Translations under genes and position numbers: made by a program
Origin: CAZPYT01 sp964590955
Lineage (GTDB): Bacteria > Patescibacteriota > WWE3 > UBA101185 > UBA10185
Assembly (NCBI GenBank): GCA_964590955.1
Contig: CAZPYT010000019.1
Span: forward strand, 1-17,224
DNA: 17,224 nt
Direction of reading: 5' to 3'
The notes under the pieces: generated by a model
Told to the model about the DNA's origin: nothing
Databases searched by the model: none
What the model saw: the letters and a program-made list of their open reading frames with translations, nothing else
Shown: piece by piece, positions 1 to 6,660 of the stretch
Numbering within the stretch: the stretch's first letter is position 1
Layout: each line of letters begins with the position of its first letter

Positions 1-2
1 GC

Positions 3-326
3 GACGAGATGAGAGATAAGAGTGTCATCATAATCGGAAAATCAAAAGGTAAAGGTTTTGCCGGAGGTATGAAAAAATGGGGTTTTAGAGGCGGTCAGCA
101 AACGCATGGTCAGTCAGATAAGCCTAGAGCTCCGGGTTCTATCGGTGCTCAAACACCGGGAAGAGTATTTAAGGGGAAGAAAATGGCTGGAAGATTAGGC
201 GGCGACAGAATTACTTTAAAAGGTCTGAAAATTGTAGATGTGCAACCGAAAAACGGAATTTTAATGGTATCGGGTCCTGTTCCTGGTGCAAGAAATGCTA
301 ACTTAGAAATTAAGATATTAGAATAA
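3..326 (+). CDS. rplC: 50S ribosomal protein L3, C-terminal half (5' truncated by window edge)
   Basis: This is the C-terminal part of L3, a large-subunit protein that binds 23S rRNA early in assembly and reaches toward the peptidyl transferase centre. The reading frame is open from base 3, so the ATG at 9 is an internal Met and not the start. The segment shows the L3 core: GKGFAG near the beginning, a W-x-F-R-G-G stretch, THG, PGSIGAQTPGRVFKGKKMAG and a terminal VPGARNANLEIK. The glutamine in AQTPG corresponds to the residue that PrmB methylates in E. coli L3; whether it is modified here is unknown. One base separates the TAA from rplD. Family identity is certain; only the 5' part is missing. 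Confidence 0.97.
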   Translation, partial: DEMRDKSVIIIGKSKGKGFAGGMKKWGFRGGQQTHGQSDKPRAPGSIGAQTPGRVFKGKKMAGRLGGDRITLKGLKIVDVQPKNGILMVSGPVPGARNANLEIKILE

Positions 327-327
327 T

Positions 328-948
328 ATGAAACAAGAAATATTAGATAAAAACGGAAAATTTGTTGAAGAAATTAACCTTGAGGAGGGCGTTTTTGGCG
401 TGGAGATAAATGAGCCTTTGCTTACACAATATATTCATGTTTTCAGAACAAACCAGAGACAAGGGACATCCTCGTCTAAGACAAGAGCAGAAGTATCAGG
501 CGGAGGTAAAAAACCTTGGCGTCAAAAAGGTACAGGAAGAGCCAGACACGGATCTACGAGAAGTCCGATTTGGGTTCACGGAGGTATTTCTCATGGCCCT
601 AAACCCCGAAATTGGGAGTTGTCATTTCCTAAAAAGATGAAAAAGTTAGCAATGCTTTCTGCTTTAACGTTGAAAAAATCATCGGACTCAATGAAAGCAC
701 TTGATGAAATATCCACTAAAAAACCGAATTCAAAATATATATCTGAACTATTGAATACTTTGTCATTATCTGGTAAAACACTGTTTATTGTTTCTAAAAA
801 AGAAGATAGTGTTCTAAAAAGCGTTGCAAATGTGAAAAATGCTACTCTGTCTGATTTAGGCAATCTAAATGTTTATTCTGTTTTAGAGGCAAAAAATGTT
901 GTTTTTGAAAAAGAAGCACTATTAAATTTGCAGAAAAGTTTTAAATGA
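328..948 (+). CDS. rplD: 50S ribosomal protein L4
   Basis: L4 is an early-assembly large-subunit protein that lines the polypeptide exit tunnel and, in E. coli, represses its own operon. The 206-residue length is normal. The tunnel-loop signature is clear: GGGKKPWRQKGTGRARHGS followed by RSPIWVHGG, at about residues 52-80. The C-terminal half is more divergent but keeps the Rossmann-like spacing of the family. The start lies one base after the rplC stop (TAA-T-ATG) with no Shine-Dalgarno, so it probably depends on translational coupling. The TGA stop overlaps the rplW ATG in an ATGA junction. No E. coli-like S10 leader can be judged because the operon start is outside the window. Confidence 0.97.
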   Translation: MKQEILDKNGKFVEEINLEEGVFGVEINEPLLTQYIHVFRTNQRQGTSSSKTRAEVSGGGKKPWRQKGTGRARHGSTRSPIWVHGGISHGPKPRNWELSFPKKMKKLAMLSALTLKKSSDSMKALDEISTKKPNSKYISELLNTLSLSGKTLFIVSKKEDSVLKSVANVKNATLSDLGNLNVYSVLEAKNVVFEKEALLNLQKSFK

Positions 949-1232
949 GAGTTAGCGAAGTAATTTTAAGACCAATAGTAACTGAGAAAAGTATGGCTTT
1001 TGAGCATGAGCTAAAGTATTTGTTCCAGGTGAATATGAAATCGTCAAAAGGTTCCATCGCCGCTGAACTGAAAAGAATTTATAATGTCGACGCGAAAGAA
1101 ATAAGAACAATGATAATGCCGGGTAAAAAAAGAAGAATTCTTGGAACCAGAAGATTCGGAAAAACGAAAAAATGGAAAAAAGCTATAGTTAAACTGTCTG
1201 AAGGTCAGAAAATTGAATTAGTAGGTAAATAA
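945..1232 (+). CDS. rplW: 50S ribosomal protein L23
   Basis: L23 sits at the tunnel exit, where it is the docking site for trigger factor and signal recognition particle. The 95-residue length is typical. It begins with the family's VILRPIVTEKSMAF motif and carries the central I-Y-N-V-D-AKEIRTMIMPGKKRR segment and the basic RRFGKTKKWKKAIVKL tail. Its ATG overlaps the rplD stop by 4 bp, so translation is presumably coupled. The stop is followed two bases later by the rplB ATG (1234). Nothing is missing and the identification is secure from sequence and from position between L4 and L2. Confidence 0.97.
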   Translation: MRVSEVILRPIVTEKSMAFEHELKYLFQVNMKSSKGSIAAELKRIYNVDAKEIRTMIMPGKKRRILGTRRFGKTKKWKKAIVKLSEGQKIELVGK

Positions 1233-1233
1233 A

Positions 1234-2061
1234 ATGATTAAGACATATAAAGCCACAAGTGCAGGAATAAGATTCAAAAAAACCTTGGTTAAGGGTGTGG
1301 ATAAAGTACGCCCGGTCAAAAAGCTGACAGTTGTCAAAAAAGGTACTGTAGGTAGAAATAATGGACGTATATCTGTCCGCCACAGACAGCAAGGCGTTCG
1401 TAAACATTATAGACTTATAGATTTTAAAAGAAACAAATTTGGAATTCCGGGTAAAATTGCAACACTCGAGCATGACCCTAATAGAGGTTGTAATATTGCC
1501 TTGGTAAATTATTTCGACGGAGAAAAAAGATATATTTTAGCTCCTGCAGGTTTGGAAAAAAATCACATTATCGTATCAGGTGAAGATGCGCCAATAGAAA
1601 TTGGAAATGCTATGCCTCTTGAGAAAATTCCTCTTAGCACAAAAATTCATAATGTAGAACTTAATCTTGGAAGAGGCGGTCAAATCGCACGCGGTGCCGG
1701 AAACAGCGCAATTGTTATGGCTAAAGAAGGCAATTATACAAATGTAAAATTACCCAGCGGAGAAGTAAAGAAGATATTATCCCGATGTTATGCTACAATC
1801 GGTGAGCTGAGCAACGTGGATCTTAGACATGCACGTGACGGAAAAGCCGGTATAAAAAGGCATAAGGGCTGGAGACCTGCAGTAAGAGGAGTAGCAATGG
1901 GTACTGAAGCTCACCCTCACGGTGGATCTTATTCAGACACTGGTATCGGTATGCCTTCACCAAAAACTCCATGGGGAAAGAAAACCAGAGGTAAGAAAAC
2001 CAGATCAAGAAAGCATACAAATAAGTATATAGTTACAAAAAGAGTAAGAAAGAATAAATAA
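1234..2061 (+). CDS. rplB: 50S ribosomal protein L2 with variant catalytic-side segment
   Basis: L2 is needed for subunit association and peptidyl transferase activity. The 275-residue protein has the N-terminal RNA-binding part (GRNNGRISVRHRQQG, RLIDFKRNKFGIPG), the central KIPLSTKIHNVELNLGRGGQ with RGAGNSA, and a basic tail (GKKTRSRKHTNKYIV). The segment normally written NPVDHPHGGGEG is here GTEAHPHGGSYSD, followed by TGIGMPSPKTPWG (codons from about 1900 to 1979). The histidine at residue 229, equivalent to the E. coli PTC-proximal His, is kept, but the Asn-Pro-Val-Asp before it and the Gly-Glu-Gly after it are replaced. It ends on the A of the rpsS ATG (1-bp overlap). Function is surely L2; the variant looks lineage-specific and not like damage, because the frame and flanks are intact. 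Confidence 0.97.
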   Translation: MIKTYKATSAGIRFKKTLVKGVDKVRPVKKLTVVKKGTVGRNNGRISVRHRQQGVRKHYRLIDFKRNKFGIPGKIATLEHDPNRGCNIALVNYFDGEKRYILAPAGLEKNHIIVSGEDAPIEIGNAMPLEKIPLSTKIHNVELNLGRGGQIARGAGNSAIVMAKEGNYTNVKLPSGEVKKILSRCYATIGELSNVDLRHARDGKAGIKRHKGWRPAVRGVAMGTEAHPHGGSYSDTGIGMPSPKTPWGKKTRGKKTRSRKHTNKYIVTKRVRKNK

Positions 2062-2339
2062 TGAGTAGGTCATTAAAAAAAGGAATATATATTGAGGACT
2101 CATTGCAGAAAAAAGTTGATAATATGCTGCAGTCCGGAAAAAAGTCTCCGATAAAGACGTGGTCCAGAAGATCAACTATTACTCCTGAAATGGTGGGGCT
2201 TACTTTTGAAGTACACAACGGCAAAAAACACCTTCCGGTGTATGTGACTGAAGCAATGGTGGGTCATAAATTAGGCGAATTTTCACCTACAAGAGTGTTT
2301 AAAGGTCATAGTTCAAAGAAGCAAAAAAAATATGAATAA
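2061..2339 (+). CDS. rpsS: 30S ribosomal protein S19
   Basis: S19 is a small-subunit head protein that partners with S13 near the A and P sites. The 92 residues open with MSRSLKKGIYIEDSL and contain the classic IKTWSRRSTITPEMVG, FEVHNGKKHLPVYVTE, MVGHKLGEFSPTRVFKGH series. Length and motifs are ordinary. The ATG overlaps the rplB stop by one base and the gene overlaps rplV by 8 bp. No Shine-Dalgarno is visible ahead of it (upstream sequence is A-rich), so coupling to rplB is the likely initiation route. Confidence 0.97.
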   Translation: MSRSLKKGIYIEDSLQKKVDNMLQSGKKSPIKTWSRRSTITPEMVGLTFEVHNGKKHLPVYVTEAMVGHKLGEFSPTRVFKGHSSKKQKKYE

Positions 2340-2703
2340 AGCTGAAGTATATGCAAAACATAATAAGGCAAGAATATCTCCAAAAAAAGTGGCTATAGTT
2401 ATGGATGTTGTAAGAAATAAAAAATTAAATGATGCTAAAATAGCGCTCGCATTTGACCAAAGTAAATCCGCAAAAATGCTGTTAAAAGTTGTTAAATCTG
2501 CTGAAGCTAACGCTGTAAATAACTTAGGTTTAAAATCATCCGATTTGAGAATTACTGATATTCATGTTTCCGGTGCAAGAACTCAAAAATGGGGGCGTCC
2601 GGGATCAAAAGGCAGATTCAGCCCGATTTTGAAGAGAAGCAGTCACATTGTAGTTGGTTTGTCCTCAGACAAGAGCGACAAAAATACAAAGGAGAAAAAG
2701 TAA
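2332..2703 (+). CDS. rplV: 50S ribosomal protein L22
   Basis: L22 contacts all 23S rRNA domains, and its beta-hairpin forms part of the exit-tunnel constriction. The 123-residue protein shows the N-terminal ARISPKKVAIVMDVVRNKK and the helix with KSAEANAVNNLG. The tunnel hairpin and C-terminal motif are SGARTQKWGRPGSKGRFSPILKRSSHIVV. A short lysine-rich tail (DKNTKEKK) follows the usual end of the family, and its codons supply the Shine-Dalgarno for rpsC. It overlaps rpsS by 8 bp. Standard in function and position. Confidence 0.97.
   Translation: MNKAEVYAKHNKARISPKKVAIVMDVVRNKKLNDAKIALAFDQSKSAKMLLKVVKSAEANAVNNLGLKSSDLRITDIHVSGARTQKWGRPGSKGRFSPILKRSSHIVVGLSSDKSDKNTKEKK
2688..2694 (+). promoter_or_regulatory. 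Shine-Dalgarno AAAGGAG for rpsC
   Basis: AAAGGAG lies 11 bases before the ATG at 2706, inside the last codons of rplV. It supports starting rpsC at 2706 (MGQKIHP, the family's normal N-terminus). An in-frame ATG 39 codons upstream lies inside rplV and would add sequence with no S3 similarity. Confidence 0.7.
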
Positions 2704-2705
2704 CC

Positions 2706-3338
2706 ATGGGGCAGAAGATTCATCCTTACGGATTCAGATTAGGTATAGCAAAAGATTGGGTTTCAAAATGGTTTGCCGATAAAAAAGACTACTCAAAATT
2801 TGCCAGTGAAGATTATAAATTGAGAAAGTTCTTGAAAGAAAGACTTGATATTGCAGGCGTGCAGGCGATAGAAATTGAAAGATCAGTAAATGAAATTAGA
2901 TTTACCATAAAGGTTTCTAAACCGGGCATTGTTATTGGACGTCAGGGTACCGGTATAGAAAGCGTAGAAAAAGATCTTAAAAAATTAACAAATGCAAAGA
3001 TAAAAGTAACAGTTGAAGAAATAAAAACCCCTGAATTAGAGGCTGAATTAGTTGCGCAGTATATTTGTAGGCAGCTGAAAAGGCGTATACCTGCAAGAAG
3101 AATTGCTAATGCAGCTATTGCCACTGCTGTAGATAAGGGGGTAAAGGGCATTAAAGTTCAAATAAAAGGTCTTTTGTCAGGAAGCAATACCATAGCGAGA
3201 ACCGAGTCTTACAAACACGGGCCGATTCCTTTGCAAACTTTGAGAGCCGACATTGATTATGCTCAACTTGACTGCAAACTTCTTTACGGAACAATCGGAA
3301 TTAAAGTATGGATTTACAAGGGAGAGCAGGAAATTTAA
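2706..3338 (+). CDS. rpsC: 30S ribosomal protein S3
   Basis: S3 forms part of the mRNA entry channel of the small subunit and has helicase-related contacts with mRNA. At 210 residues it is near the usual bacterial length. It begins MGQKIHPYGFRLG, the canonical start, and carries the KH domain with the GxxG loop in VIGRQGTGIE (about residues 77-86). The C-terminal S3 domain follows, with RRIPARRIANAAIATA, KGIKVQIKGLLSG and RTESYKHGPIPLQTLRADIDYA. The C-terminus is short after KVWIYKGE. The start was chosen by the AAAGGAG site and the family N-terminus; a longer in-frame reading begins within rplV and is not credible. Confidence 0.97.
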   Translation: MGQKIHPYGFRLGIAKDWVSKWFADKKDYSKFASEDYKLRKFLKERLDIAGVQAIEIERSVNEIRFTIKVSKPGIVIGRQGTGIESVEKDLKKLTNAKIKVTVEEIKTPELEAELVAQYICRQLKRRIPARRIANAAIATAVDKGVKGIKVQIKGLLSGSNTIARTESYKHGPIPLQTLRADIDYAQLDCKLLYGTIGIKVWIYKGEQEI

Positions 3339-3354
3339 CTAGGGAAAAACGTCT

Positions 3355-3762
3355 ATGCTAATGCCGAAAAAAGTAAAATTTAGAAAGCAGATGAGGGGTA
3401 CAAACAAGGGATATGCTCTGAGAGGAAATTATATAGCATACGGCGAGTATGGTTTAAAAGTGGATGACCGCGGAGTTTTAACATCAAGACAGCTCGAAGC
3501 TGCTAGGAAGGCAATAACACATGAAACAAAGAGAGGCGGTAAATTGTGGATTAGAGTATTTCCCCATAAGGCAGTTTCAAAGAAACCGCAGGAGACACGA
3601 ATGGGTAGCGGTAAATCTGCTCCTGATCACTATGCCGCTGTTATAAAACCGGGCAAAGTTATATTTGAAATGTCAGGCGTAACTGAAGAAACTGCAAGAG
3701 CTGCATTCAAAAGAGCCGCTGATAAGCTGCCGTTGAAAACAAAATTTATATCGAAAGAATAA
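3355..3762 (+). CDS. rplP: 50S ribosomal protein L16
   Basis: L16 organises the A-site tRNA elbow region of the large subunit. The 135 residues begin MLMPKKVKFRKQMRG, matching the family's ML-x-PKR start, so the first of two nearby ATGs (3355, not 3361) is preferred. Family motifs include YGEYGLK, ARKAITHETKRGGKLWIRVFPHK, PQETRMGSGKSAPDHYAAVIKPG and a C-terminal ETARAAFKRAADKLPLKTKF. A weak AGGG lies about 13 bases upstream in the 16-bp spacer after rpsC. One base separates its TAA from rpmC. Confidence 0.97.
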   Translation: MLMPKKVKFRKQMRGTNKGYALRGNYIAYGEYGLKVDDRGVLTSRQLEAARKAITHETKRGGKLWIRVFPHKAVSKKPQETRMGSGKSAPDHYAAVIKPGKVIFEMSGVTEETARAAFKRAADKLPLKTKFISKE

Positions 3763-3763
3763 T

Positions 3764-3973
3764 ATGAAAGCAAAAGATATTAGAACAAAAACAATTAAAG
3801 AATTACAAAAAGAACTTGCTGATAAAAATAAAGAGCTTGAAAAATATATGCTGTCTGTGTATAAAGGCAAAGAAAAAAATTTAGTTAAGTCTAAATTTAT
3901 TAGAAAAGATATTGCTGTGATTAATACTGTTATTATGGAAAAGAAATTTATGGAGGAAGCTAACAATGCCTAA
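3764..3973 (+). CDS. rpmC: 50S ribosomal protein L29
   Basis: L29 is a small two-helix protein beside L23 at the exit-tunnel rim. The 69 residues show the family pattern: KAKDIRTKTIKELQKELADKNKELEKY, then a basic VKSKFIRKDIAVINTVIMEKK helix. Sequence conservation in this family is low, and the call leans on this helical pattern together with its position between L16 and S17. It starts after a one-base spacer (TAA-T-ATG) with no Shine-Dalgarno. It overlaps rpsQ by 8 bp, and its own last codons hold the rpsQ ribosome binding site. Confidence 0.93.
   Translation: MKAKDIRTKTIKELQKELADKNKELEKYMLSVYKGKEKNLVKSKFIRKDIAVINTVIMEKKFMEEANNA
3952..3956 (+). promoter_or_regulatory. Strong Shine-Dalgarno GGAGG for rpsQ
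   Basis: GGAGG with a 9-base spacer to the ATG at 3966, located inside the end of rpmC. It fixes the rpsQ start and is one of only a few strong ribosome binding sites in the ribosomal gene run. Confidence 0.75.
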
Positions 3974-4214
3974 AAAAATGATAGTTGGTCAAGTGATCTC
4001 GGATAAAATGCAAAATACTATTGTGATATCTGTGGATACTTGGAAAAAACATAAAATGTACAAAAAAAATGTAAAGGAAACAAGAAAATTTAAGGCACAT
4101 GATGATATGGGTGTCAAAATTGGCGATATTGTTCGTATTGAGGAATGCCCGCCATATAGTAAGACTGTTAGTTGGATTGTAGTTGAAAAATTAACAGAAG
4201 GGGCTGCTAAATGA
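3966..4214 (+). CDS. rpsQ: 30S ribosomal protein S17
   Basis: S17 is an OB-fold protein that binds 16S rRNA early in small-subunit assembly. The 82 residues carry the family motifs GQVISDKMQNTIVISVDTWKKHK, KKNVKETRKFKAHDD, VKIGDIVRIEECPPYSKTVSW and a short VVEKL end. Length is normal. It overlaps rpmC by 8 bp, has a strong GGAGG site, and its TGA overlaps the rplN ATG by 4 bp. Confidence 0.97.
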   Translation: MPKKMIVGQVISDKMQNTIVISVDTWKKHKMYKKNVKETRKFKAHDDMGVKIGDIVRIEECPPYSKTVSWIVVEKLTEGAAK

Positions 4215-4579
4215 TTCAGGTTGGTACTGTGCTTACAGTAGCAGACAACTCAGGTGCAAAAAATCTAAAGGTTATTGGTATACCCGGTAATTCTTTGCGA
4301 AAATTTGCAGTAGCCGGAGATCTTGTTACCGCAGTAGTCAATGGCGCAGCTTCAACCGGTGCATTGAAAGACCACACTGTAGTTAAAGTTGTTATAGTCC
4401 GAACTAAAAAAGAGCTGAGAAGAAAAGACGGGAGCTACACAAGGTTTGATGATAATGCGGGTGTGGTAATTAATAAGGATGGCACTATGATTGGAACAAG
4501 AGTATTTGGCCCGGTTGCCCGAGAAATTAGAGACGGCGGATATTTAAAAATTGCGTCTTTAGCAAAGGAAGTTTGGTAG
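4211..4579 (+). CDS. rplN: 50S ribosomal protein L14
   Basis: L14 lies at the subunit interface, contacts 16S helix 14, and is the docking site of the silencing factor RsfS. The protein is exactly 122 residues, the near-universal length. It shows MIQVGTVLTVADNSGAKNLKVIG, KDHTVVKVVIVRTKKELRRKDGS, RFDDNAGVVINKDG and GTRVFGPVAREIRDGGYLKIASLAKEVW. AAGGGG lies 7 bases before the ATG. The gene is followed not by the usual immediate rplX start but by an 89-bp spacer with a long inverted repeat. Confidence 0.98.
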   Translation: MIQVGTVLTVADNSGAKNLKVIGIPGNSLRKFAVAGDLVTAVVNGAASTGALKDHTVVKVVIVRTKKELRRKDGSYTRFDDNAGVVINKDGTMIGTRVFGPVAREIRDGGYLKIASLAKEVW

Positions 4580-4644
4580 CAAATATCATCAATCTTTTTT
4601 TGATTTGCAGAAACATGTTTCTGCAGCAAAAAAGATAATATTTG
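4580..4644. repeat. 65-bp imperfect palindrome between rplN and rplX
   Basis: The spacer begins CAAATAT (4580-4586) and ends ATATTTG (4638-4644). Inside this, ATC (4588-4590) pairs with GAT (4634-4636), TTTTTT (4595-4600) with AAAAAA (4628-4633), and the centre is a perfect 18-bp palindrome, GCAGAAACATGTTTCTGC (4607-4624). As RNA this gives a core stem of 7 bp with a CAUG loop, an internal loop, an A/U stem and a closing 7-bp stem. No U-run follows the structure on plus, so it is not a typical Rho-independent terminator. It starts at the first base after the rplN stop. Plausible roles are RNA processing, stability or translation control, or a decayed mobile repeat; none can be proven here. 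Confidence 0.8.
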
Positions 4645-4668
4645 TTACACAAACAAGAAAAAAAATAT

Positions 4669-4980
4669 ATGAAAATAAAAAAGAACGATATAGTAAAAAT
4701 AATTACAGGAAAAGATGCAGGAAAAACCGGAAAGGTGCTTCGTGTTCTTAATTCTGAGGGCAAAGTAGTGGTTGAAGGTATAAATGTAGCTAAAAAACAT
4801 GTAAAACCAAGCGGAAACAATAAAGAAGGCGGAGTAATAAAAAAAGAATTGCCAATTTCGGTATCAAACATCATGTATATGGACAATGATTTAGGACGTC
4901 CGGTAAGGTTGGGATCAAAAATTGTTGACGGTAAAAAATATAGATTAAATAAAGTAACAAAGGAAGTAATTGAAAAATAA
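4669..4980 (+). CDS. rplX: 50S ribosomal protein L24
   Basis: L24 initiates large-subunit assembly and lies near the tunnel exit. The 103-residue protein has the KOW motif at its N-terminus (KKNDIVKIITGKDAGKTGKVLRV), then GKVVVEGINVAKKHVKPS, GGVIKKELPISVSNIMYMD and a short C-terminal RPVRLGSKIVDGKKYRLNK. The ATG at 4669 is chosen because MKIKKNDIV is the family start. An in-frame TTG at 4642 falls inside the palindrome's right arm and adds nine unrelated residues. No Shine-Dalgarno is visible; the leader is A-rich. It is the only gene in the operon preceded by a large structured spacer. Confidence 0.96.
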   Translation: MKIKKNDIVKIITGKDAGKTGKVLRVLNSEGKVVVEGINVAKKHVKPSGNNKEGGVIKKELPISVSNIMYMDNDLGRPVRLGSKIVDGKKYRLNKVTKEVIEK

Positions 4981-4981
4981 G

Positions 4982-5524
4982 ATGAATAGACTAAAAGATA
5001 AATATATTAAAGAAATTGCACCTAAGCTGAAAAAAGAGCACAATCTTAAAAGTGTTATGGAAGTTCCAAGACTTCAAAAAATTGTGTTAAATGCTGGTAT
5101 TGGTGAATTCAGAGAAAGCAGGGAAGCAGTCGAAGCTTTTGAGCAGGATTTATCCCAAATAGCAGGCCAAAAGCCTTATCCGAGAAAAGCTCGTTTATCA
5201 ATAGCAACGTTTAAAATCAGAAGAGGAGATGTTGTGGGGTATGCAGTGACGCTTAGAGGTGATAGAATGTGGGCATTTCTTGATAAATTGATAGGAGTGG
5301 CAATTCCAAGAATAAAAGATTTTAGCGGCTTGAATGACAACGCCTTTGATGATGCAGGAAACTATTCAATGGGTATTAAGGAGCACACAATTTTTCCTGA
5401 AATCAACCCAAATACTGTAAAAGGTATCAGGAGTTTTCAGATTACACTTGTAAGTTCGAGCAACGACAAGGATTTGAATAAATCTATGCTGAATTATTTA
5501 GGTATGCCGTTTAAGAAAGATTAA
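4982..5524 (+). CDS. rplE: 50S ribosomal protein L5
   Basis: L5 binds 5S rRNA and contacts the P-site tRNA and S13 across the subunit bridge. With the ATG at 4982 the protein has 180 residues, the usual length. Motifs include VMEVPRLQKIVLNAGIGE, QKPYPRKARLSIATFKIRRGDVVGYAVTLRG, MWAFLDKLIGVAIPRIKDF, NYSMGIKEHTIFPEI and a C-terminal SSNDKDLNKSMLNYLGMPF. A TTG four codons upstream is in frame but overlaps rplX and has no support. One base separates it from the rplX stop. Confidence 0.97.
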   Translation: MNRLKDKYIKEIAPKLKKEHNLKSVMEVPRLQKIVLNAGIGEFRESREAVEAFEQDLSQIAGQKPYPRKARLSIATFKIRRGDVVGYAVTLRGDRMWAFLDKLIGVAIPRIKDFSGLNDNAFDDAGNYSMGIKEHTIFPEINPNTVKGIRSFQITLVSSSNDKDLNKSMLNYLGMPFKKD

Positions 5525-5526
5525 TT

Positions 5527-5715
5527 ATGGCTAAAAAAGCACTAATAGAAAAACATAAGAATGCAAAATTTAAATTTAAAGTAAGAGCATATACTCGCTG
5601 CAAAATATGCGGCAATCCCCGTGGTTATATGAGGAGATTTGGTATTTGCAGAAAATGTTTCAGGGAATTGTCTCACAAAGGTGAATTGCCCGGAGTAAGA
5701 AAGGCTAGCTGGTAA
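5527..5715 (+). CDS. rpsN: 30S ribosomal protein S14, zinc-binding short type
   Basis: S14 is a small-subunit head protein near S3 and S10. At 62 residues this is the short, zinc-containing type, with Cys25-x2-Cys28 and Cys41-x2-Cys44 forming the zinc site (RCKICGNPRGYMRRFGICRKC). The strongly conserved end (ELSHKGELPGVRKASW) follows. The long zinc-free S14 of Proteobacteria is about 100 residues and lacks these cysteines. Two bases separate it from rplE, and two more from rpsH. Zinc dependence is inferred from the four cysteines. Confidence 0.97.
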   Translation: MAKKALIEKHKNAKFKFKVRAYTRCKICGNPRGYMRRFGICRKCFRELSHKGELPGVRKASW

Positions 5716-5717
5716 AT

Positions 5718-6116
5718 ATGAGTTTAGATAGAGTATCAAATATGCTTAGTTCGTTGAAAAACGGCTCAATGGCTAAAAGAGCTGATATTGAGGTTGTACA
5801 TACGGTTGAATGTGAAAAAATTGCAAAAGTCATTCAAAGCTATGGATTTTTAGATGAAGTGAAAACATTTAAGCCCAAAGGATCGGTATTTAAAGGATTA
5901 AATTTGAAACTGACTTACGAAGGAGTTTATCCAAAATTCAGCGAAGTGAAGATATTATCAAAACCGGGAAGACGACTTTATTATTCCGGAAAAGATATCG
6001 CAAAAATGTCAGCCGACAAAGGATTGTTAGTTGTATCGACTTCCAAAGGCATAATGTCCGGAAAGGAAGCCGGCAAGAGAAATTTAGGCGGAGAGGTAAT
6101 CTGCCAACTGTACTAA
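5718..6116 (+). CDS. rpsH: 30S ribosomal protein S8
   Basis: S8 binds the central domain of 16S rRNA and in E. coli represses the spc operon. The 132 residues show DRVSNMLSSLKNGS, the winged-helix part with a long basic turn (VFKGLNLKLTYEGVYPKFSEVK) and the strongly conserved C-terminus: SKPGRRLYYSGKDI, GLLVVSTSKGIMSGKEAGKRNLGGEVICQLY. Length and motifs are normal. In E. coli the S8 autoregulatory site lies at the L24/L5 junction; the only obvious structure here lies one gene earlier, before rplX, so a comparable role would be speculative. Confidence 0.97.
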   Translation: MSLDRVSNMLSSLKNGSMAKRADIEVVHTVECEKIAKVIQSYGFLDEVKTFKPKGSVFKGLNLKLTYEGVYPKFSEVKILSKPGRRLYYSGKDIAKMSADKGLLVVSTSKGIMSGKEAGKRNLGGEVICQLY

Positions 6117-6117
6117 T

Positions 6118-6657
6118 ATGTCTAGAATAGGAAGAAAAGAAATTATAATATCTGATGGTGCCTCAGTTGCGGTTAACAAAAATACCGTGACCGTTAAAGG
6201 TCCTAAAGGAGAGTTGTCATACAGCATGCGACCTGAAATAAAAATGTCGATGAAAGAAAATGTTTTATCTTTTTCAATAGCTAAGGAGACTGCCGCATCA
6301 AATGCTTTTTGGGGTATGACTCGCGCATTGATTTCTAATATGATTGAAGGTGTAACCAAAGGATTTGAAAAAAAGCTTGAGTTAGTAGGAGTTGGATATA
6401 GAGTTTCTCAAAACGGTAAAGGTTTGACATTAGCCCTGGGCTATTCACATCCAATTAATTTTGATGCCCCACAAGGAATAACCTTGAAGCTTGATGAAAA
6501 TAAAAGTATTGTAGTATCCGGTGTCGATAAACAGCTTGTAGGTCAAACTGCAGCAAAAATTAGATCACTAAGAAAACCGGAAGTTTATAAAGGAAAAGGC
6601 GTACGCTATTCTGATGAGGTTGTTAAGACTAAACCCGGAAAATCAGGAAAGGTATAA
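6118..6657 (+). CDS. rplF: 50S ribosomal protein L6
   Basis: L6 supports the GTPase-associated centre next to the sarcin-ricin loop. It has 179 residues with the family's internal duplication. The first half contains MSRIGRKEI, NTVTVKGPKGELSY and the WGMTRALISNMIEGVTKGFEKKLELVGVGYR link. The second half contains KGLTLALGYSHPINFDAP, IVVSGVDKQLVGQTAAKIRSLRKPEVYKGKGVRYSDE and a short basic end. One base lies between the rpsH stop and its ATG (TAA-T-ATG), without a Shine-Dalgarno. Confidence 0.97.
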   Translation: MSRIGRKEIIISDGASVAVNKNTVTVKGPKGELSYSMRPEIKMSMKENVLSFSIAKETAASNAFWGMTRALISNMIEGVTKGFEKKLELVGVGYRVSQNGKGLTLALGYSHPINFDAPQGITLKLDENKSIVVSGVDKQLVGQTAAKIRSLRKPEVYKGKGVRYSDEVVKTKPGKSGKV

Positions 6658-6660
6658 AAT

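Noticed and set aside
2589..2705. Longer N-terminus for S3 from an upstream in-frame ATG
   Set aside because: It lies wholly inside rplV and gives residues unlike S3; the AAAGGAG site and MGQKIHP start support 2706.
4580..4644. Palindrome read as a Rho-independent terminator
   Set aside because: No U-run follows on either strand; the T-run and A-run are inside the structure, and essential genes continue immediately downstream.
4642..4668. TTG start for L24
   Set aside because: It falls within the right arm of the palindrome and adds nine residues not found in the family; ATG at 4669 gives the standard start.
4970..4981. TTG start for L5 overlapping rplX
   Set aside because: The ATG at 4982 gives the usual family length; the TTG has no ribosome binding site.
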